A stretch of 64,000 nucleotides of DNA, from positions 1,715,369 through 1,779,368 of the forward strand of contig CP070701.1 in NCBI GenBank assembly GCA_020349885.1, given 5' to 3'. A program made the translations under genes and the position numbers. The notes beneath the pieces were generated by a model. That model saw only the letters and a program-made list of their open reading frames with translations, was not told where the DNA came from and made no database searches. The DNA is from Acidobacteriota bacterium (GTDB lineage: Bacteria; Acidobacteriota; G020349885). Shown here one piece after another: positions 1-8,983 of the stretch; positions within the stretch are counted from its first letter, which is position 1, and each line of letters begins with the position of its first letter.

Positions 1-1740
1 GAAGATTCTCAGGAGGCGTCGGGCGCGCTTCTCGCCGATGCCGGGAATTTCCGTGAGCGCCGTCTGGAACGTGCGCTTCGCGCGGCGCTTGCGGTGGTAC
101 GCAACGGCGAAACGGTGCGCCTCGTCCCTCAGCCGCTGAAGCGTCCTCAGCACGGGCGAGGTGCGCGGCAGGTGAAGCGGCTCCCTGCGCTCCGGAAAAT
201 ACAGTAGCTCCTCCCGCTTCGCGAGCCCAACGAGCGGCAGGCGGTCGAGGTGGAATTCTTTCAGAGCCTCGCGCGCCGCGCCCACCTGACCGGCGCCCCC
301 GTCCACGAGCACGAGGTCGGGCATCTCGGAAGCTTCCTCGATGGCGCGGCGGAAGCGGCGGCCGATGACCTCGCGCATCGCGGCGAGGTCGTCGCTCGCC
401 GGGGCCTCCCGAACGCCGTAGCGCCGGTACTCGCCCTTGGCGAACTTTTTGTTTTTCCAGACCACCATGGACGCCACCGTCTCGGCGCCCCGCCAGTGCG
501 ACACGTCGAAGGCGTCGACGCGCTGCGGCGCGGCTTCGAGCCCGAGCACGGCCCAGGGCTCGGAAGGAGTCTCCTGCGCCAGGGCGACGGCCGGGTCTTC
601 GAGGCAGAGGCGCGCGTTGCGCTCGGCGAGCACAAGCAATTTCTTTTTTTCTCCGCGCTCGGGAACGACGAGGCGCACGCGGAGGGCGGTGCGCCTAGGC
701 CGCAGGCGGCTTCGCTTCTCCCGAAGCCATGCCTCGAGGGTCTCGTGCGCCGGAGGAAGGCACGGCAGAAGAACCTCGCGCGGCACGTCGTCGGTCAGGT
801 TGTAGTACTGGGACACCGCCGTCTCGACTAGAGCCGCCTCGCTTCCCGGCCGTGCGGGCGCGCCGTCGAGGCTTTTCCAGACGAAACGCCGGTGGTGGAC
901 GATGTCGCCCCCGCGGATGACGAATACGTGGAGCGCCGCCCGGCGGCCCCGCCCACGGCGAGTCTGGGCCTCGCGGGCGAAGCCGAACACGTCGGCCTCC
1001 TTCTCCGTGGCCGTCGCCGCCTTCTGGACGCCGGGGGCCGTGGTTTCGAGCGTCCGCACGAGGTCCCTCAAATTCGCCGCCTCCTCGTAGCGCATGGCGG
1101 CGGAGGCCTCGCCCATGCGCCTAAGGAGCGCCTTCGCGAGCTCTCCGCGCCGCCCGCGCAGGAACATGACGGCGTCCTCCACCTGGCGGCGATAGGCCCG
1201 CTTCGGGATGAGTTTCGAGCATGGGCCGTCGCACTGGTGGAGCTGGTAGTAGAGGCAGCTCCGGGCGCGTTTTTTGGAAATGTCGCCGGTGCACTGGCGA
1301 ATCTTGAAGTGGGTGTGCAGGAACCGCAGGAGCCGCTTGGCCGAGGCGGGCGGGATGTAGGGGCCGAAGTGGCCGTGGCCGTCCCGCTCGACGCGGCGCG
1401 TGATGACCGCCTCGGGAAACGCCTCGCCCGTCGTGATTTTGATGTAAGGGTAAGTTTTATCGTCGCGCAGGAGGACGTTGTAGGGCGGGCGGTGCTCCTT
1501 GATGAGGTTGTTTTCGAGCCCCAGGGCCTCGACGTCGCTGTCCGTCACGACGCACTCCACGTCCGCCGCCCCGCGCAGCATCTTCTCGATGCGCGGCGAC
1601 GCCGCCCCCCCGGTGAAGTACGAGCGGACGCGGGCGCGCAGGTTCTTGGCTTTGCCGACGTAGAGAATCTTTCCCCGGCCGTCCTTGAAGAGATAGACGC
1701 CCGGCTCCGCGGGAAGGGTCTTCGCCTGTGCGGCCTCCAT
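1..1740 (-). CDS. uvrC: Excinuclease ABC subunit C, 3' end outside window
   Basis: UvrC makes both incisions around bulky DNA lesions in nucleotide excision repair, working with UvrA and UvrB in the cytoplasm. The 580 visible residues start MEAAQAKTLPAEPGVYLF and carry the N-terminal GIY-YIG nuclease (PGVYLF, then YVGKAKNLRARV), a central UVR-type helical segment near residues 200-240, the RNase H-like C-terminal nuclease (VDGGAGQVGAA) and the beginning of the helix-hairpin-helix (EIPGIGEKRARRLL). The usual length is about 600, so only some 20-40 residues are missing at the window edge. It is divergent from the response regulator at 1834. Family identity is very secure. Confidence 0.96.
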   Translation of the reverse strand, partial: MEAAQAKTLPAEPGVYLFKDGRGKILYVGKAKNLRARVRSYFTGGAASPRIEKMLRGAADVECVVTDSDVEALGLENNLIKEHRPPYNVLLRDDKTYPYIKITTGEAFPEAVITRRVERDGHGHFGPYIPPASAKRLLRFLHTHFKIRQCTGDISKKRARSCLYYQLHQCDGPCSKLIPKRAYRRQVEDAVMFLRGRRGELAKALLRRMGEASAAMRYEEAANLRDLVRTLETTAPGVQKAATATEKEADVFGFAREAQTRRGRGRRAALHVFVIRGGDIVHHRRFVWKSLDGAPARPGSEAALVETAVSQYYNLTDDVPREVLLPCLPPAHETLEAWLREKRSRLRPRRTALRVRLVVPERGEKKKLLVLAERNARLCLEDPAVALAQETPSEPWAVLGLEAAPQRVDAFDVSHWRGAETVASMVVWKNKKFAKGEYRRYGVREAPASDDLAAMREVIGRRFRRAIEEASEMPDLVLVDGGAGQVGAAREALKEFHLDRLPLVGLAKREELLYFPERREPLHLPRTSPVLRTLQRLRDEAHRFAVAYHRKRRAKRTFQTALTEIPGIGEKRARRLLRIF

Positions 1741-1833
1741 GCTGCTTAATGTAGCGGTTTCCGGGGGGCGAGGCAAAAGGAGCCGCCGGCGGACTGCGTA
1801 GCGCCCCCGCGCATGTTACAATCGAGCTAGCCC

Positions 1834-3204
1834 ATGGACATTCTCATCGTCGAGGACAAGGCGAGCCTGCGCAAGGCGCTCGTCGAGGCGCTGCGGGGCG
1901 AGGGCTACAGCGTCGAGGAGGCGGCCGACGGGGCGGCGGCGCTCGAGCACCTCAAGGCGCGCCGCTTCCGCCTCGTGCTCACCGATCTGAAGCTTCCCAA
2001 AAAGGACGGCCTCGAAGTGCTCGAGGCGGCGCGCGGCGTAGACCCCCCTTCGGCCGTGGTCGTGATGACGGCCTACGGCACGGTGGGCGACGCCGTGCGC
2101 GCCGTCAAGGGCGGCGCCGTCGATTTCCTGGAAAAACCCGTGGACATCGAGCGCCTCCTCGCCGTCGTCCGGCGCGCCATGCGCGAGCAGGCGCTCCTGT
2201 ACGAGCACCTTCTTTTGAAGGAGGAGATGGCCGAGCGCTACGACCTGCCGCGGATTGTGGGCGAATCGGAGGGCCTCAAGGAGGTGGCGGCGGCGCTCCA
2301 GAAGGCCGCGACCACGGACGCCACCGTGCTCCTCCAGGGAGAAAGCGGCACGGGGAAAGAGCTGTTTGCTCACGCCGTCCATGCCCTGAGCGCGCGCAAG
2401 GACGCGCCTTTCGTCGCGCTCAACTGCGCCGCCATTCCCGACGCGCTTCTGGAGAACGAGCTCTTCGGCCACGAAAAAGGCTCCTACACTGGCGCGCACG
2501 AGGCGCGCATCGGAAAGTTCGAGCTCGCGCACCGCGGCACGCTCTTCATGGACGAGATATCGGAGCTCCATCCCAATCTGCAGGGAAAGGTGTTGCGCGT
2601 CATCCAGGAGAAAACGTTCGAGCGCATCGGCGGCCTCGCCTCCATCGAGGTGAACGTCCGGCTCGTGGTGGCCACGAACCGAAACCTCGAGGAGGAGACC
2701 AAGGCCGGCCGCTTCCGCGAAGACCTCTTCTACCGCCTGAACGTTTTTCCCCTGACCGTTCCCCCTCTGCGCGAGCGGCGCGGCGACATTTTGCTCCTTG
2801 CGGCGCATTTTCTGGAGCGCGCGGCGCGGCAGGCGGGAAAGAAGGGGCTTTCCCTGTCCGGGGCCGCCGAGGAGGTGCTTCTCGCCTACGATTGGCCGGG
2901 GAACGTGAGAGAACTTCAAAACGCCGTGGAGCGCGCCGTGATCCTCGCCGACGGGGAGCACATCGAGCCCGCGCACCTCATGCTCGAAAGCGCCTCGTCT
3001 CTCGGCGAGAAGTCCTGGCTCGCCTCGGCGCCCCTCGAGGGAGCGCTCAAGGAAGCGGTCGAGCGCGTAAAGAACGCCGTCGAGAAGGAGAAGATCGTGC
3101 GTGCCCTGCGTGCGGCGGACGGCGACGCGGCGCGAGCCGCCAAGGCGCTCGGCCTCGGCGCGAAGACTTTCGCCACAAAGTGCCGGACCCACGGGATTTC
3201 GTGA
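1834..3204 (+). CDS. Sigma-54-dependent response regulator, NtrC family
   Basis: A 456-residue transcription activator of RNA polymerase-sigma54. In order: a receiver domain (residues about 1-120; phospho-acceptor D51 in LTDLKLP, switch Thr in VVMTAYGT, Lys in FLEKPVD), an AAA+ domain (Walker A GESGTGKE, Walker B-type GTLFMDEIS, arginine-rich FREDLFYRLNVFPL), and a C-terminal Fis-type helix-turn-helix (DAARAAKALGLGAKTFATKC). The sigma-54 contact loop reads GSYTGA instead of GAFTGA. No histidine kinase gene is adjacent, so it is an orphan whose signal and targets are unknown. The start is the first ATG of the frame, just after a TACAAT-like box at 1815-1820. Confidence 0.93.
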   Translation: MDILIVEDKASLRKALVEALRGEGYSVEEAADGAAALEHLKARRFRLVLTDLKLPKKDGLEVLEAARGVDPPSAVVVMTAYGTVGDAVRAVKGGAVDFLEKPVDIERLLAVVRRAMREQALLYEHLLLKEEMAERYDLPRIVGESEGLKEVAAALQKAATTDATVLLQGESGTGKELFAHAVHALSARKDAPFVALNCAAIPDALLENELFGHEKGSYTGAHEARIGKFELAHRGTLFMDEISELHPNLQGKVLRVIQEKTFERIGGLASIEVNVRLVVATNRNLEEETKAGRFREDLFYRLNVFPLTVPPLRERRGDILLLAAHFLERAARQAGKKGLSLSGAAEEVLLAYDWPGNVRELQNAVERAVILADGEHIEPAHLMLESASSLGEKSWLASAPLEGALKEAVERVKNAVEKEKIVRALRAADGDAARAAKALGLGAKTFATKCRTHGIS

Positions 3205-3375
3205 GCGGAGACGACATTCCGGCGTGGGCGGGGACGGTACCCGGCCTGCCGTTTCCTTGATTGCTGAGTCGGGATTAGGAAAGTTCTCTTTTGCTCGACT
3301 TTGCTTCGTGCTATCATAAAGGGCTAAAGCCACGCGGGGCGCTTTCGCGCAGCGTGGATGGGAGAAACACCAGCG

Positions 3376-4014
3376 ATGAACGTGCGCTTTCATCACATTG
3401 CCGTCGAGGGGCCCGTCGGCGTCGGGAAAACGGCGCTTGTGAACCTCATGGTCGAGCGGCTGGGAGCGGAGAAAATTAACGAGGTGGACAACAATCCCTT
3501 TTTGGAGAGCTTCTACGAAGGCGAGGCCGAGGCTGCTTTTCTGACGCAGCTCTTCTTTCTCCTGAGCCGCTACCAGCAGCAGCAAAAGCTCCGGCAGAAG
3601 CCCCTCTTCGACCGCCTCACGGTCGCCGACTACCTCTTCGACAAGGACCGCATCTTCGCGTACGTGAACCTCTCGGACAGCGAGCTGATGCTCTACGAGC
3701 GCCTCTACGCCATCTTGAGCCGGGAGGTACCTAGGCCCGACTTGGTCATCTACCTTCAGGCCGACACCTCCGTGCTCGTGAAGCGCATTCGCGCGCGCGG
3801 CCGGGAGTTCGAGCGGCGCATCTCGGAGGACTATTTGAAGGCCCTGAACGACGCCTATAACAATTACTTCTTTAATTACAACCGGACACCGCTTCTGGTG
3901 GTGAACACGTCGGAAATCGATTTCGTGCACCGAAAGGAAGACCTCGAAGATTTGTTGAAGCAAATTGAAGTCATGGACGGGGGCACGCGCTACTACGTGC
4001 CATGTGGAGCGTAG
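3376..4014 (+). CDS. Deoxynucleoside kinase (dGK/dAK-like)
   Basis: Phosphorylates deoxynucleosides in the salvage pathway (family knowledge; substrate not readable). The 212-residue protein has the P-loop GPVGVGKTALV near the N-terminus, the DNNPFL segment, the catalytic DR pair in FDRLTVADYLFDKDRIFA, and the LID/ERS-like LVKRIRARGREFERRIS. The start at 3376 is preferred over an in-frame ATG at 3358 because GGGAGA lies 10-15 bases upstream and the family begins with the beta strand FHHIAVEG. It leads into panB and panC on the same strand. A weak promoter candidate (TTTTGC 3289-3294, TATCAT 3312-3317, 17-bp spacer) precedes it. Confidence 0.88.
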   Translation: MNVRFHHIAVEGPVGVGKTALVNLMVERLGAEKINEVDNNPFLESFYEGEAEAAFLTQLFFLLSRYQQQQKLRQKPLFDRLTVADYLFDKDRIFAYVNLSDSELMLYERLYAILSREVPRPDLVIYLQADTSVLVKRIRARGREFERRISEDYLKALNDAYNNYFFNYNRTPLLVVNTSEIDFVHRKEDLEDLLKQIEVMDGGTRYYVPCGA

Positions 4015-4112
4015 CGCCCGCCATGTCCACGGCTTAGCCCCGAAAACCCGTTCCCTTGATCCGCGATACCCGCACCCGGGGCATCGGGACAGGGAGAAAG
4101 GAGTATCGAACG

Positions 4113-5003
4113 ATGAACGCACACTCAGGCGACGCGGCGGCTGCCGGAGCAGGCCAGCGCGTCACCGTGTCAAGCATCCGCGAGCGGAAAACCTCCGAGC
4201 GGCCCATCGCGGCCCTTACGGCCTACGACTACGCCTCCGCTCGCCTCGCCGACGAGGCGGGAATGGACATCATCCTGGTGGGCGACTCGCTCGCGATGGT
4301 CGTGCTCGGCTACGAGAACACGCTGCCTGTCACCGTGGACGAGATGCTCCACCACATGCGCGCCGTGGCGCGCGGCGCGAAGCGCGCGCTCCTGGTGGCC
4401 GACATGCCCTACATGTCCTACCACGCCAGCGTCGAGGAGGCCGTGCGGAACGCCGGGCGCTTCGTGAAGGAAGGCGGCGCCCAGGCCGTGAAAATCGAGG
4501 GGGGCCGGAAACGCCTGCCCGCGGTACGCGCCATCCTCGACGCCGAGGTGCCCGTCATGGGGCACATCGGCCTGACGCCGCAGTCGCTTCACCGCATGGG
4601 CGGCTACAAGGTGCAGGGCAGAGTGCCTCCGGAGGCGCAGGCGCTCCTCGACGACGCGCGCGCGCTTGAGGAGGCGGGAATTTTTTCGCTCGTTCTGGAA
4701 GGGATGCCGCGCGAGCTTGCCTGCGACATCACACGGGCCGTCTCCATCCCCACTATCGGCATCGGCGCCGGCCCCGGCTGCGGCGGGCAAATACTTGTTT
4801 TCCACGACGTGCTCGGCCTGTGCGAAGGGAATTCTCCCAAGTTCGCCCGCCGTTACCTGAAAGGTTTTTCCGTGATGAAGGAGGCGCTCGAGCGCTACGC
4901 CGAGGACGTGCGCGCGGGAAAGTTTCCCTCGGACGACGAATCGTACCACTCGCCAAAAGGTGCCCCCCTGCGCTTTCCCGCCAGGCGGGAGACGAAGAGA
5001 TAG
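4113..5003 (+). CDS. panB: 3-methyl-2-oxobutanoate hydroxymethyltransferase
   Basis: First committed step of pantothenate (coenzyme A) synthesis: transfers a hydroxymethyl group from methylene-THF to alpha-ketoisovalerate. The 296-residue protein shows the TIM-barrel signatures ALTAYDYASARLADEAGMD, the metal-binding GDSLAMVVLGYENTLPVTVDEM, the catalytic Glu region VKIEGG and MGHIGLTPQS, and IGIGAGPGCGGQ. The start at 4113 has an excellent ribosome site (AGGGAGAAAGGAG, 4091-4103), better than an in-frame ATG at 4056. The short N-terminal tail rich in Ala/Gly is probably disordered. The gene ends 12 bases before panC, so the two are co-transcribed. Confidence 0.97.
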   Translation: MNAHSGDAAAAGAGQRVTVSSIRERKTSERPIAALTAYDYASARLADEAGMDIILVGDSLAMVVLGYENTLPVTVDEMLHHMRAVARGAKRALLVADMPYMSYHASVEEAVRNAGRFVKEGGAQAVKIEGGRKRLPAVRAILDAEVPVMGHIGLTPQSLHRMGGYKVQGRVPPEAQALLDDARALEEAGIFSLVLEGMPRELACDITRAVSIPTIGIGAGPGCGGQILVFHDVLGLCEGNSPKFARRYLKGFSVMKEALERYAEDVRAGKFPSDDESYHSPKGAPLRFPARRETKR

Positions 5004-5015
5004 GAAGGTGAGCCG

Positions 5016-5870
5016 ATGGAAATCGTCCGAAAGCTGAACCGCATGCGAAGCCTCGCCCGCCAGGGGCGGCGCGAGGGAAAGACCATCGGCCTCGTGCCCA
5101 CCATGGGGTGCTTTCATGAAGGGCATTTATCGCTCATGCGCAGGAGCCGCGAAATGGCCGACGTGACGGTCGTGAGCATCCTCGTCAATCCCACCCAGTT
5201 CGGCTCTGACGAGGATTATGAGAAATATCCCCGCGACATCGTCCGCGACGCAGAGCTCGCCTCGCAGGAGGGGGTGGATTACCTCTTTGTGCCCGAGGTG
5301 GAAGAAATGTACCCGCAGCCTTTTTACGCTTACGTCAACGTAAGCAGCCTCTCGAAGGTGCTTTGCGGCGCGCACCGCGCGGGTCACTTCCGCGGCGTGG
5401 CGACGGTGGTCATGAAGTTTCTTCATATCGTGGCGCCGCACTTCGCGTTCTTCGGGTTCAAGGACGCCCAGCAGTCCGTCCTCATCGAGACCATGGTGCG
5501 GGATCTCAACATGGACGTCGAGATGGTCGTCTGCCCCACCGTGCGCGAGGCCGACGGCCTCGCCATGGGCTCCCGGAACACGCATCTCTCGAAGGAGGAG
5601 CGCCAGAGCGCCACATCGCTCTACCGCGCCCTTCAGGCCGCCGAGGAGCTTTTCCATGAGGGCGAGCGGGAGGCATCGGTGCTGCGGGACAAGATGCGCG
5701 AGGTCATGGAAGCCGCGCTGCACACGCGCGTAGACTACGCCGAAATCTCCCACCCTCGGACGCTCGAGGCCCTCGAGCACGTCGACCACGAGGCGCTCGC
5801 GAGCGTGGCGGCCTTCGTGGGCTCGACGCGTCTCATCGACAATCTTTTCCTGAAAACGCCCGATGTCTAG
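5016..5870 (+). CDS. panC: Pantothenate synthetase
   Basis: Condenses pantoate with beta-alanine using ATP, the last step of pantothenate synthesis. The 284-residue protein has the HIGH-like nucleotide motif in PTMGCFHEGHLSLMRRSRE, the VSILVNPTQF beta-alanine/pantoate segment, the CGAHRAGHFRGVATVVMKF loop, FGFKDAQQSVLI and the KMSKS-equivalent MGSRNTHLS. The ribosome site AGGAAGGTGAG lies just upstream. Cys-Phe replaces the common Ala-Leu after PTMG, a tolerated position. It is co-directional with panB. No panD is present in the window. Confidence 0.97.
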   Translation: MEIVRKLNRMRSLARQGRREGKTIGLVPTMGCFHEGHLSLMRRSREMADVTVVSILVNPTQFGSDEDYEKYPRDIVRDAELASQEGVDYLFVPEVEEMYPQPFYAYVNVSSLSKVLCGAHRAGHFRGVATVVMKFLHIVAPHFAFFGFKDAQQSVLIETMVRDLNMDVEMVVCPTVREADGLAMGSRNTHLSKEERQSATSLYRALQAAEELFHEGEREASVLRDKMREVMEAALHTRVDYAEISHPRTLEALEHVDHEALASVAAFVGSTRLIDNLFLKTPDV

Positions 5871-5931
5871 TGCCGTTTCACCGTACTAATCGGAGCGCAA
5901 AATAGTTTTGAGGCTGCCGCATTCGACGAAC

Positions 5932-5985
5932 GTGCAGAAAGTGCGGGAGGTGCAGAAGGTGCGGGAAGTGCGTGACGTGCTGTCG
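5932..5985. repeat. 9-bp imperfect tandem repeat, six units
   Basis: Six consecutive 9-bp units beginning GTGC (GTGCAGAAA, GTGCGGGAG, GTGCAGAAG, GTGCGGGAA, GTGCGTGAC, GTGCTGTCG). The first four form two 18-bp units. They lie in the 203-bp gap between the convergent genes panC and fabH. The following CACCTTCCGAACCTTCC is partly complementary to the units, so the region could fold and act as a bidirectional terminator. Function is unknown. Confidence 0.7.
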
Positions 5986-6073
5986 GCACCTTCCGAACCT
6001 TCCGTACCCCTGGCCTGTCTGCCAGGACAAGCTTCTGCACTCCGAGGGCCGCGTCTTCGGCTGGCCCCCCCCT

Positions 6074-7075
6074 TTATTTAATCGCCCAGCGCAGGAGGAC
6101 GGAGCCCCACGTGAGGCCGCCCCCGAAGGCCGTCAAGAGCACCAGGTCGCCCTGCCGGACGCGGCCTTGGCGCACGGCCTCGTCGAGCGCGATGGGAATG
6201 GAGCCGGCCGAGGTGTTCCCGACTCGCTCTATGTTTTCGTAGACCCGGTCGGGAGAAAGGCCCAGGCGATCGACCACGGCATCCGAGATGCGCTTGTTGG
6301 CCTGGTGGGCGATGAAGAGCTTAACGTCCTCGACCCCGTAGCCGGCTTGCCTGAGCGCATCCTCGGCGGAACGCTCCATGCTGCGCACGGCGATCTTGAA
6401 AGTCGCCTTCCCCTCCATCCGGACGAAATGCAGACGCTGCTCGACGGTCTCGTGCGAGGCAGGGAGGAGCGAGCCGCCCGCGGGAACGGTTAAAAATTGG
6501 CCCTGTGCGCCGTCGCTATGAATGTTTGACGCCAGAATGCCGAACTCCGGCTCCACGTCCCGCATGACGACGGCGCCCGCGCCGTCGCCGAAAAGGATGC
6601 ACGTCGTGCGGTCCGTGAAATCGGTCACGCGCGAGAGCAGGTCGGCCCCCACCGCCAGCACTCTTCGGTACTTTCCCGTCTCGATGAACTGCTGCGCCAC
6701 GACGGCCGCATAGACGAAACCCGAGCACGCGGCCTGAAGGTCGAAGGCCGCGGCGCGCTTGGCGGCGAGGTTGGCCTGGATAAGGTTGGAGCTTCCCGGA
6801 ATGGGCACATCCGGCGTGAACGTGCCGCAGATGATGAGGTCAAGCTCTTCGGCGGCAAGGTTCGCCATCTCAAGCGCCCGCTTTGCGGCCTCCGTGGCGT
6901 AAAGGGAGAGTCCCTCCCCCGGGGCTGCCTTGCGGCGCTCGCGTATGCCCGTGTGCTCGATAATCCATTGATCGCTCGTGCGCAGCTCGGGCAGGCTTTC
7001 GAAATAGGCGTTCGTCAGAACGGTCGGGGGCAGGGCGGAACCTGTCCCCACGATTCCCGCGCGGCGCCGCGTCAT
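6074..7075 (-). CDS. fabH: 3-oxoacyl-ACP synthase III
   Basis: Starts fatty-acid synthesis by condensing acetyl-CoA (or a branched primer) with malonyl-ACP. The 333-residue protein carries the catalytic triad in thiolase-fold context: Cys in LQAACSGFVYA, His in FIAHQANKRI and Asn in RVGNTSAGSIPIAL, plus the C-terminal GGGLTWGSVLLRW. The start at 7075 (MTRRRAGIVGTGSALP) is chosen because the family begins with this strand and because it makes an ATGA overlap with the plsX stop; a longer in-frame reading is only a plsX shadow. It is last in the DUF177-rpmF-plsX-fabH operon. Confidence 0.96.
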   Translation of the reverse strand: MTRRRAGIVGTGSALPPTVLTNAYFESLPELRTSDQWIIEHTGIRERRKAAPGEGLSLYATEAAKRALEMANLAAEELDLIICGTFTPDVPIPGSSNLIQANLAAKRAAAFDLQAACSGFVYAAVVAQQFIETGKYRRVLAVGADLLSRVTDFTDRTTCILFGDGAGAVVMRDVEPEFGILASNIHSDGAQGQFLTVPAGGSLLPASHETVEQRLHFVRMEGKATFKIAVRSMERSAEDALRQAGYGVEDVKLFIAHQANKRISDAVVDRLGLSPDRVYENIERVGNTSAGSIPIALDEAVRQGRVRQGDLVLLTAFGGGLTWGSVLLRWAIK

Positions 7076-8118
7076 GGCTGGATGGCCTTTTTTACCGGCG
7101 TCGGGAAATAGTCCGCTTCCGTTTCCGCGAGTCGGGCGACTTCGGCGAGGATGCGGTCGTTTACCTTGCGGCGCTCGCACTCGATGGCGGCCCCGAGGGC
7201 GCTCTGGATGGCGCGGGCGTTCGAGCGGCCGTGGCAGACGACCGTCGTGCCCCGGATTCCCAGGAGCGGAACGCCGCCGTACTCGGTGTAATCCAGGCGC
7301 TTGCGTATCCGTGAAAGTACGGGGCGGGACAGGAGATATCCCAATCGCGTCCACAGGCTCGCGGAGAATTCGGAGCGCATGATGCCCTCCAACGTCTCGA
7401 CCAGGCTTTCGCACGTCTTCAAGACGACGTTTCCCAGAACGCCGTCGCAGACGATGACGTCGGCCTTGCCGCTGAAAAGATCTTTTCCGTCGATGTTGCC
7501 CACGAAGTTGAGGCTGGTTCCCTTGAGCACCTTGTGAACGGTGCGAATCAGGTCGTCCCCCTTGCTCTCCTCTTCCCCGATGCTCAGGAGCGCGATTCGG
7601 GGGTTGTCGCTTCCCAAGATGCGGGCGTAGAGGGAGCCCATGACCGCAAACTGCAGCAGGTGGTGCGCCTTGCAGTCCACGTTAGCGCCCACGTCCGTCA
7701 GGACGGTCAGCCCCGAGCGTGTCGGAAGAGACCAGGCGAGGGCGGGCCGGTCCACGCCTTCGATGGTCCCCATGACCACCTTGGCCGCCGCCATCGCGGC
7801 GCCCGTGTTCCCCGCGCTCACGAGGGCGTCGGCCTTGCCTTCGCGCACGAGGTTCGCGGCCACGCGAATCGAGGAGTTGGGCTTCTGGCGCAGGGGAGCC
7901 GTGGCCGGGTCGGCCATCGAAACAACCTCGGACGCCTCCACCAATTCGATTCGATTCCGGTCCGTCTCCGCGCGGGAAAGCGCCCGCTCGACTTCGCTTC
8001 GCGGCCCCACGAAGAGCACCGCGAGGTCCGGCCACTCCCGGAGCGCATGCGACGCACCCCTCACGTTGGGCTCTACGCCGCGGTCTCCGCCCACCGCATC
8101 AAGGGCTACGCGAATCAT
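7072..8118 (-). CDS. plsX: Phosphate acyltransferase PlsX
   Basis: Makes acyl-phosphate from acyl-ACP for phospholipid synthesis at the membrane surface. The 348-residue protein has the signatures VALDAVGGDRGVEPNVRGA, LVSAGNTGAAMAAA, VLTDVGANVDCKAHHLLQFA, LLSIGEEESKGDDLI, VCDGVLGNVVLKTCES and the C-terminal YGGVPLLGIRGTTVVCHGRSNARAI. The start at 8118 (MIRVAL) has GGGAAGAGGAG upstream; an ATG seven codons earlier lacks family homology. It overlaps fabH by 4 bases. The rpmF-plsX-fabH order is conserved across many bacteria. Confidence 0.96.
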   Translation of the reverse strand: MIRVALDAVGGDRGVEPNVRGASHALREWPDLAVLFVGPRSEVERALSRAETDRNRIELVEASEVVSMADPATAPLRQKPNSSIRVAANLVREGKADALVSAGNTGAAMAAAKVVMGTIEGVDRPALAWSLPTRSGLTVLTDVGANVDCKAHHLLQFAVMGSLYARILGSDNPRIALLSIGEEESKGDDLIRTVHKVLKGTSLNFVGNIDGKDLFSGKADVIVCDGVLGNVVLKTCESLVETLEGIMRSEFSASLWTRLGYLLSRPVLSRIRKRLDYTEYGGVPLLGIRGTTVVCHGRSNARAIQSALGAAIECERRKVNDRILAEVARLAETEADYFPTPVKKAIQP

Positions 8119-8157
8119 GGCGCTCCTCTTCCCAAGCAAATCAATCGAGCCAAGAAT

Positions 8158-8340
8158 TTACTCTTCCTTGGAGGGCAGAACCGACGTCCCAGCGTAGTAA
8201 CCGCACTTCGGACACACGCGATGCGGAAGCTTCGGCTCCATGCACTGCGGGCACGCCGTCAGGCGCGGAGCCACAAGACGCTGCTGACCCTGGCGTTTTC
8301 GCTTGCGCTGTTTAGAAAATTTCCGACGGGGATTTGCCAT
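8158..8340 (-). CDS. rpmF: 50S ribosomal protein L32
   Basis: A 60-residue basic protein of the large ribosomal subunit. It begins MANPRRKFSKQRKRKRQ and contains the four-cysteine zinc ribbon CPQC and CPKC (ACPQCMEPKLPHRVCPKCGYY). This is the zinc-binding C+ form. It lies between the DUF177 gene and plsX, its usual neighbours. Confidence 0.97.
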   Translation of the reverse strand: MANPRRKFSKQRKRKRQGQQRLVAPRLTACPQCMEPKLPHRVCPKCGYYAGTSVLPSKEE

Positions 8341-8410
8341 GGGATTAGAGAATTTCCGGATTAAGGAGCCGGGTGGAAAGACTGGCGGCGCGTCCCCTCG
8401 TCATGGAGCT

Positions 8411-8983
8411 TCACGGCGAGTGTTTCCGAGCCAGACGCGGGCGGAGCATGCGCAGGGGCAGAAGGCGCGGGTCGAACGGGGCGTCCTCTTCCCCCTCATG
8501 CGCGCAGCGCGTCTCGTTTCGATTCGCACCGCACCGCGGACAAAGGCCGCGGCAGTCTTCCCGACACAGGGGTTTCAGGGGATAATGCAAAAAAATTTCC
8601 TCTTCCAAGAACGGCAGGAGGGCCACCTCCATGTTGGAATCGTAGCGCAGGGCAATGTCCTCCTCGGGATTCCTTTCCGTTTCACCTGGATCCTCGCCCG
8701 GGCAGTCGGGGAGAAGGAGCGTCCCGAGCCGATGCGCCACCTCATGCTCCATGGCCGCCAGGCATCGTGCGCATGCGCTACGGGTTTTCCCTCGAAGCTC
8801 GCCTTCGAGGTAAAAGCGCTCGCCGCCCACGTGGCGCACGGTGTAGTCCGCGTCGAGACCCTTGGCAACGACCGCCTGTCCTTCTTTGGAAAGGTCCTCG
8901 TGCGGCACGCGCAGGCGCTCCGAGAAACTCCCGCTTTGCTTCGCGGCATGGAGCGACAGAATATACATGCTTTTTTTCTGCAT
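8411..8983 (-). CDS. DUF177 (YceD-like) protein
   Basis: A 190-residue member of the DUF177/YceD family. In plants and bacteria the family is linked to 23S rRNA accumulation (established for some members; not shown here). The sequence has the family's central CARCLAAMEHEV segment, an acidic stretch, and the C-terminal cysteine motif LCREDCRGLCPRCGANRNETRC followed by DPRLLPLR. It is first in the DUF177-rpmF-plsX-fabH operon. The basic tail of about 20 residues is longer than in many homologues. Confidence 0.9.
   Translation of the reverse strand: MQKKSMYILSLHAAKQSGSFSERLRVPHEDLSKEGQAVVAKGLDADYTVRHVGGERFYLEGELRGKTRSACARCLAAMEHEVAHRLGTLLLPDCPGEDPGETERNPEEDIALRYDSNMEVALLPFLEEEIFLHYPLKPLCREDCRGLCPRCGANRNETRCAHEGEEDAPFDPRLLPLRMLRPRLARKHSP

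Noticed and set aside
1816..4122. A 768-codon open frame on the minus strand opposite the response regulator and kinase genes
   Set aside because: It is the complement of well-recognised genes; the translation is low-complexity and rich in His, Arg and Leu, as expected from high-GC third-position bias.
7076..7414. A longer N-terminal reading of fabH
   Set aside because: The extra 113 codons lie inside plsX and have no FabH homology; the ATGA junction at 7072-7075 fits the shorter start.
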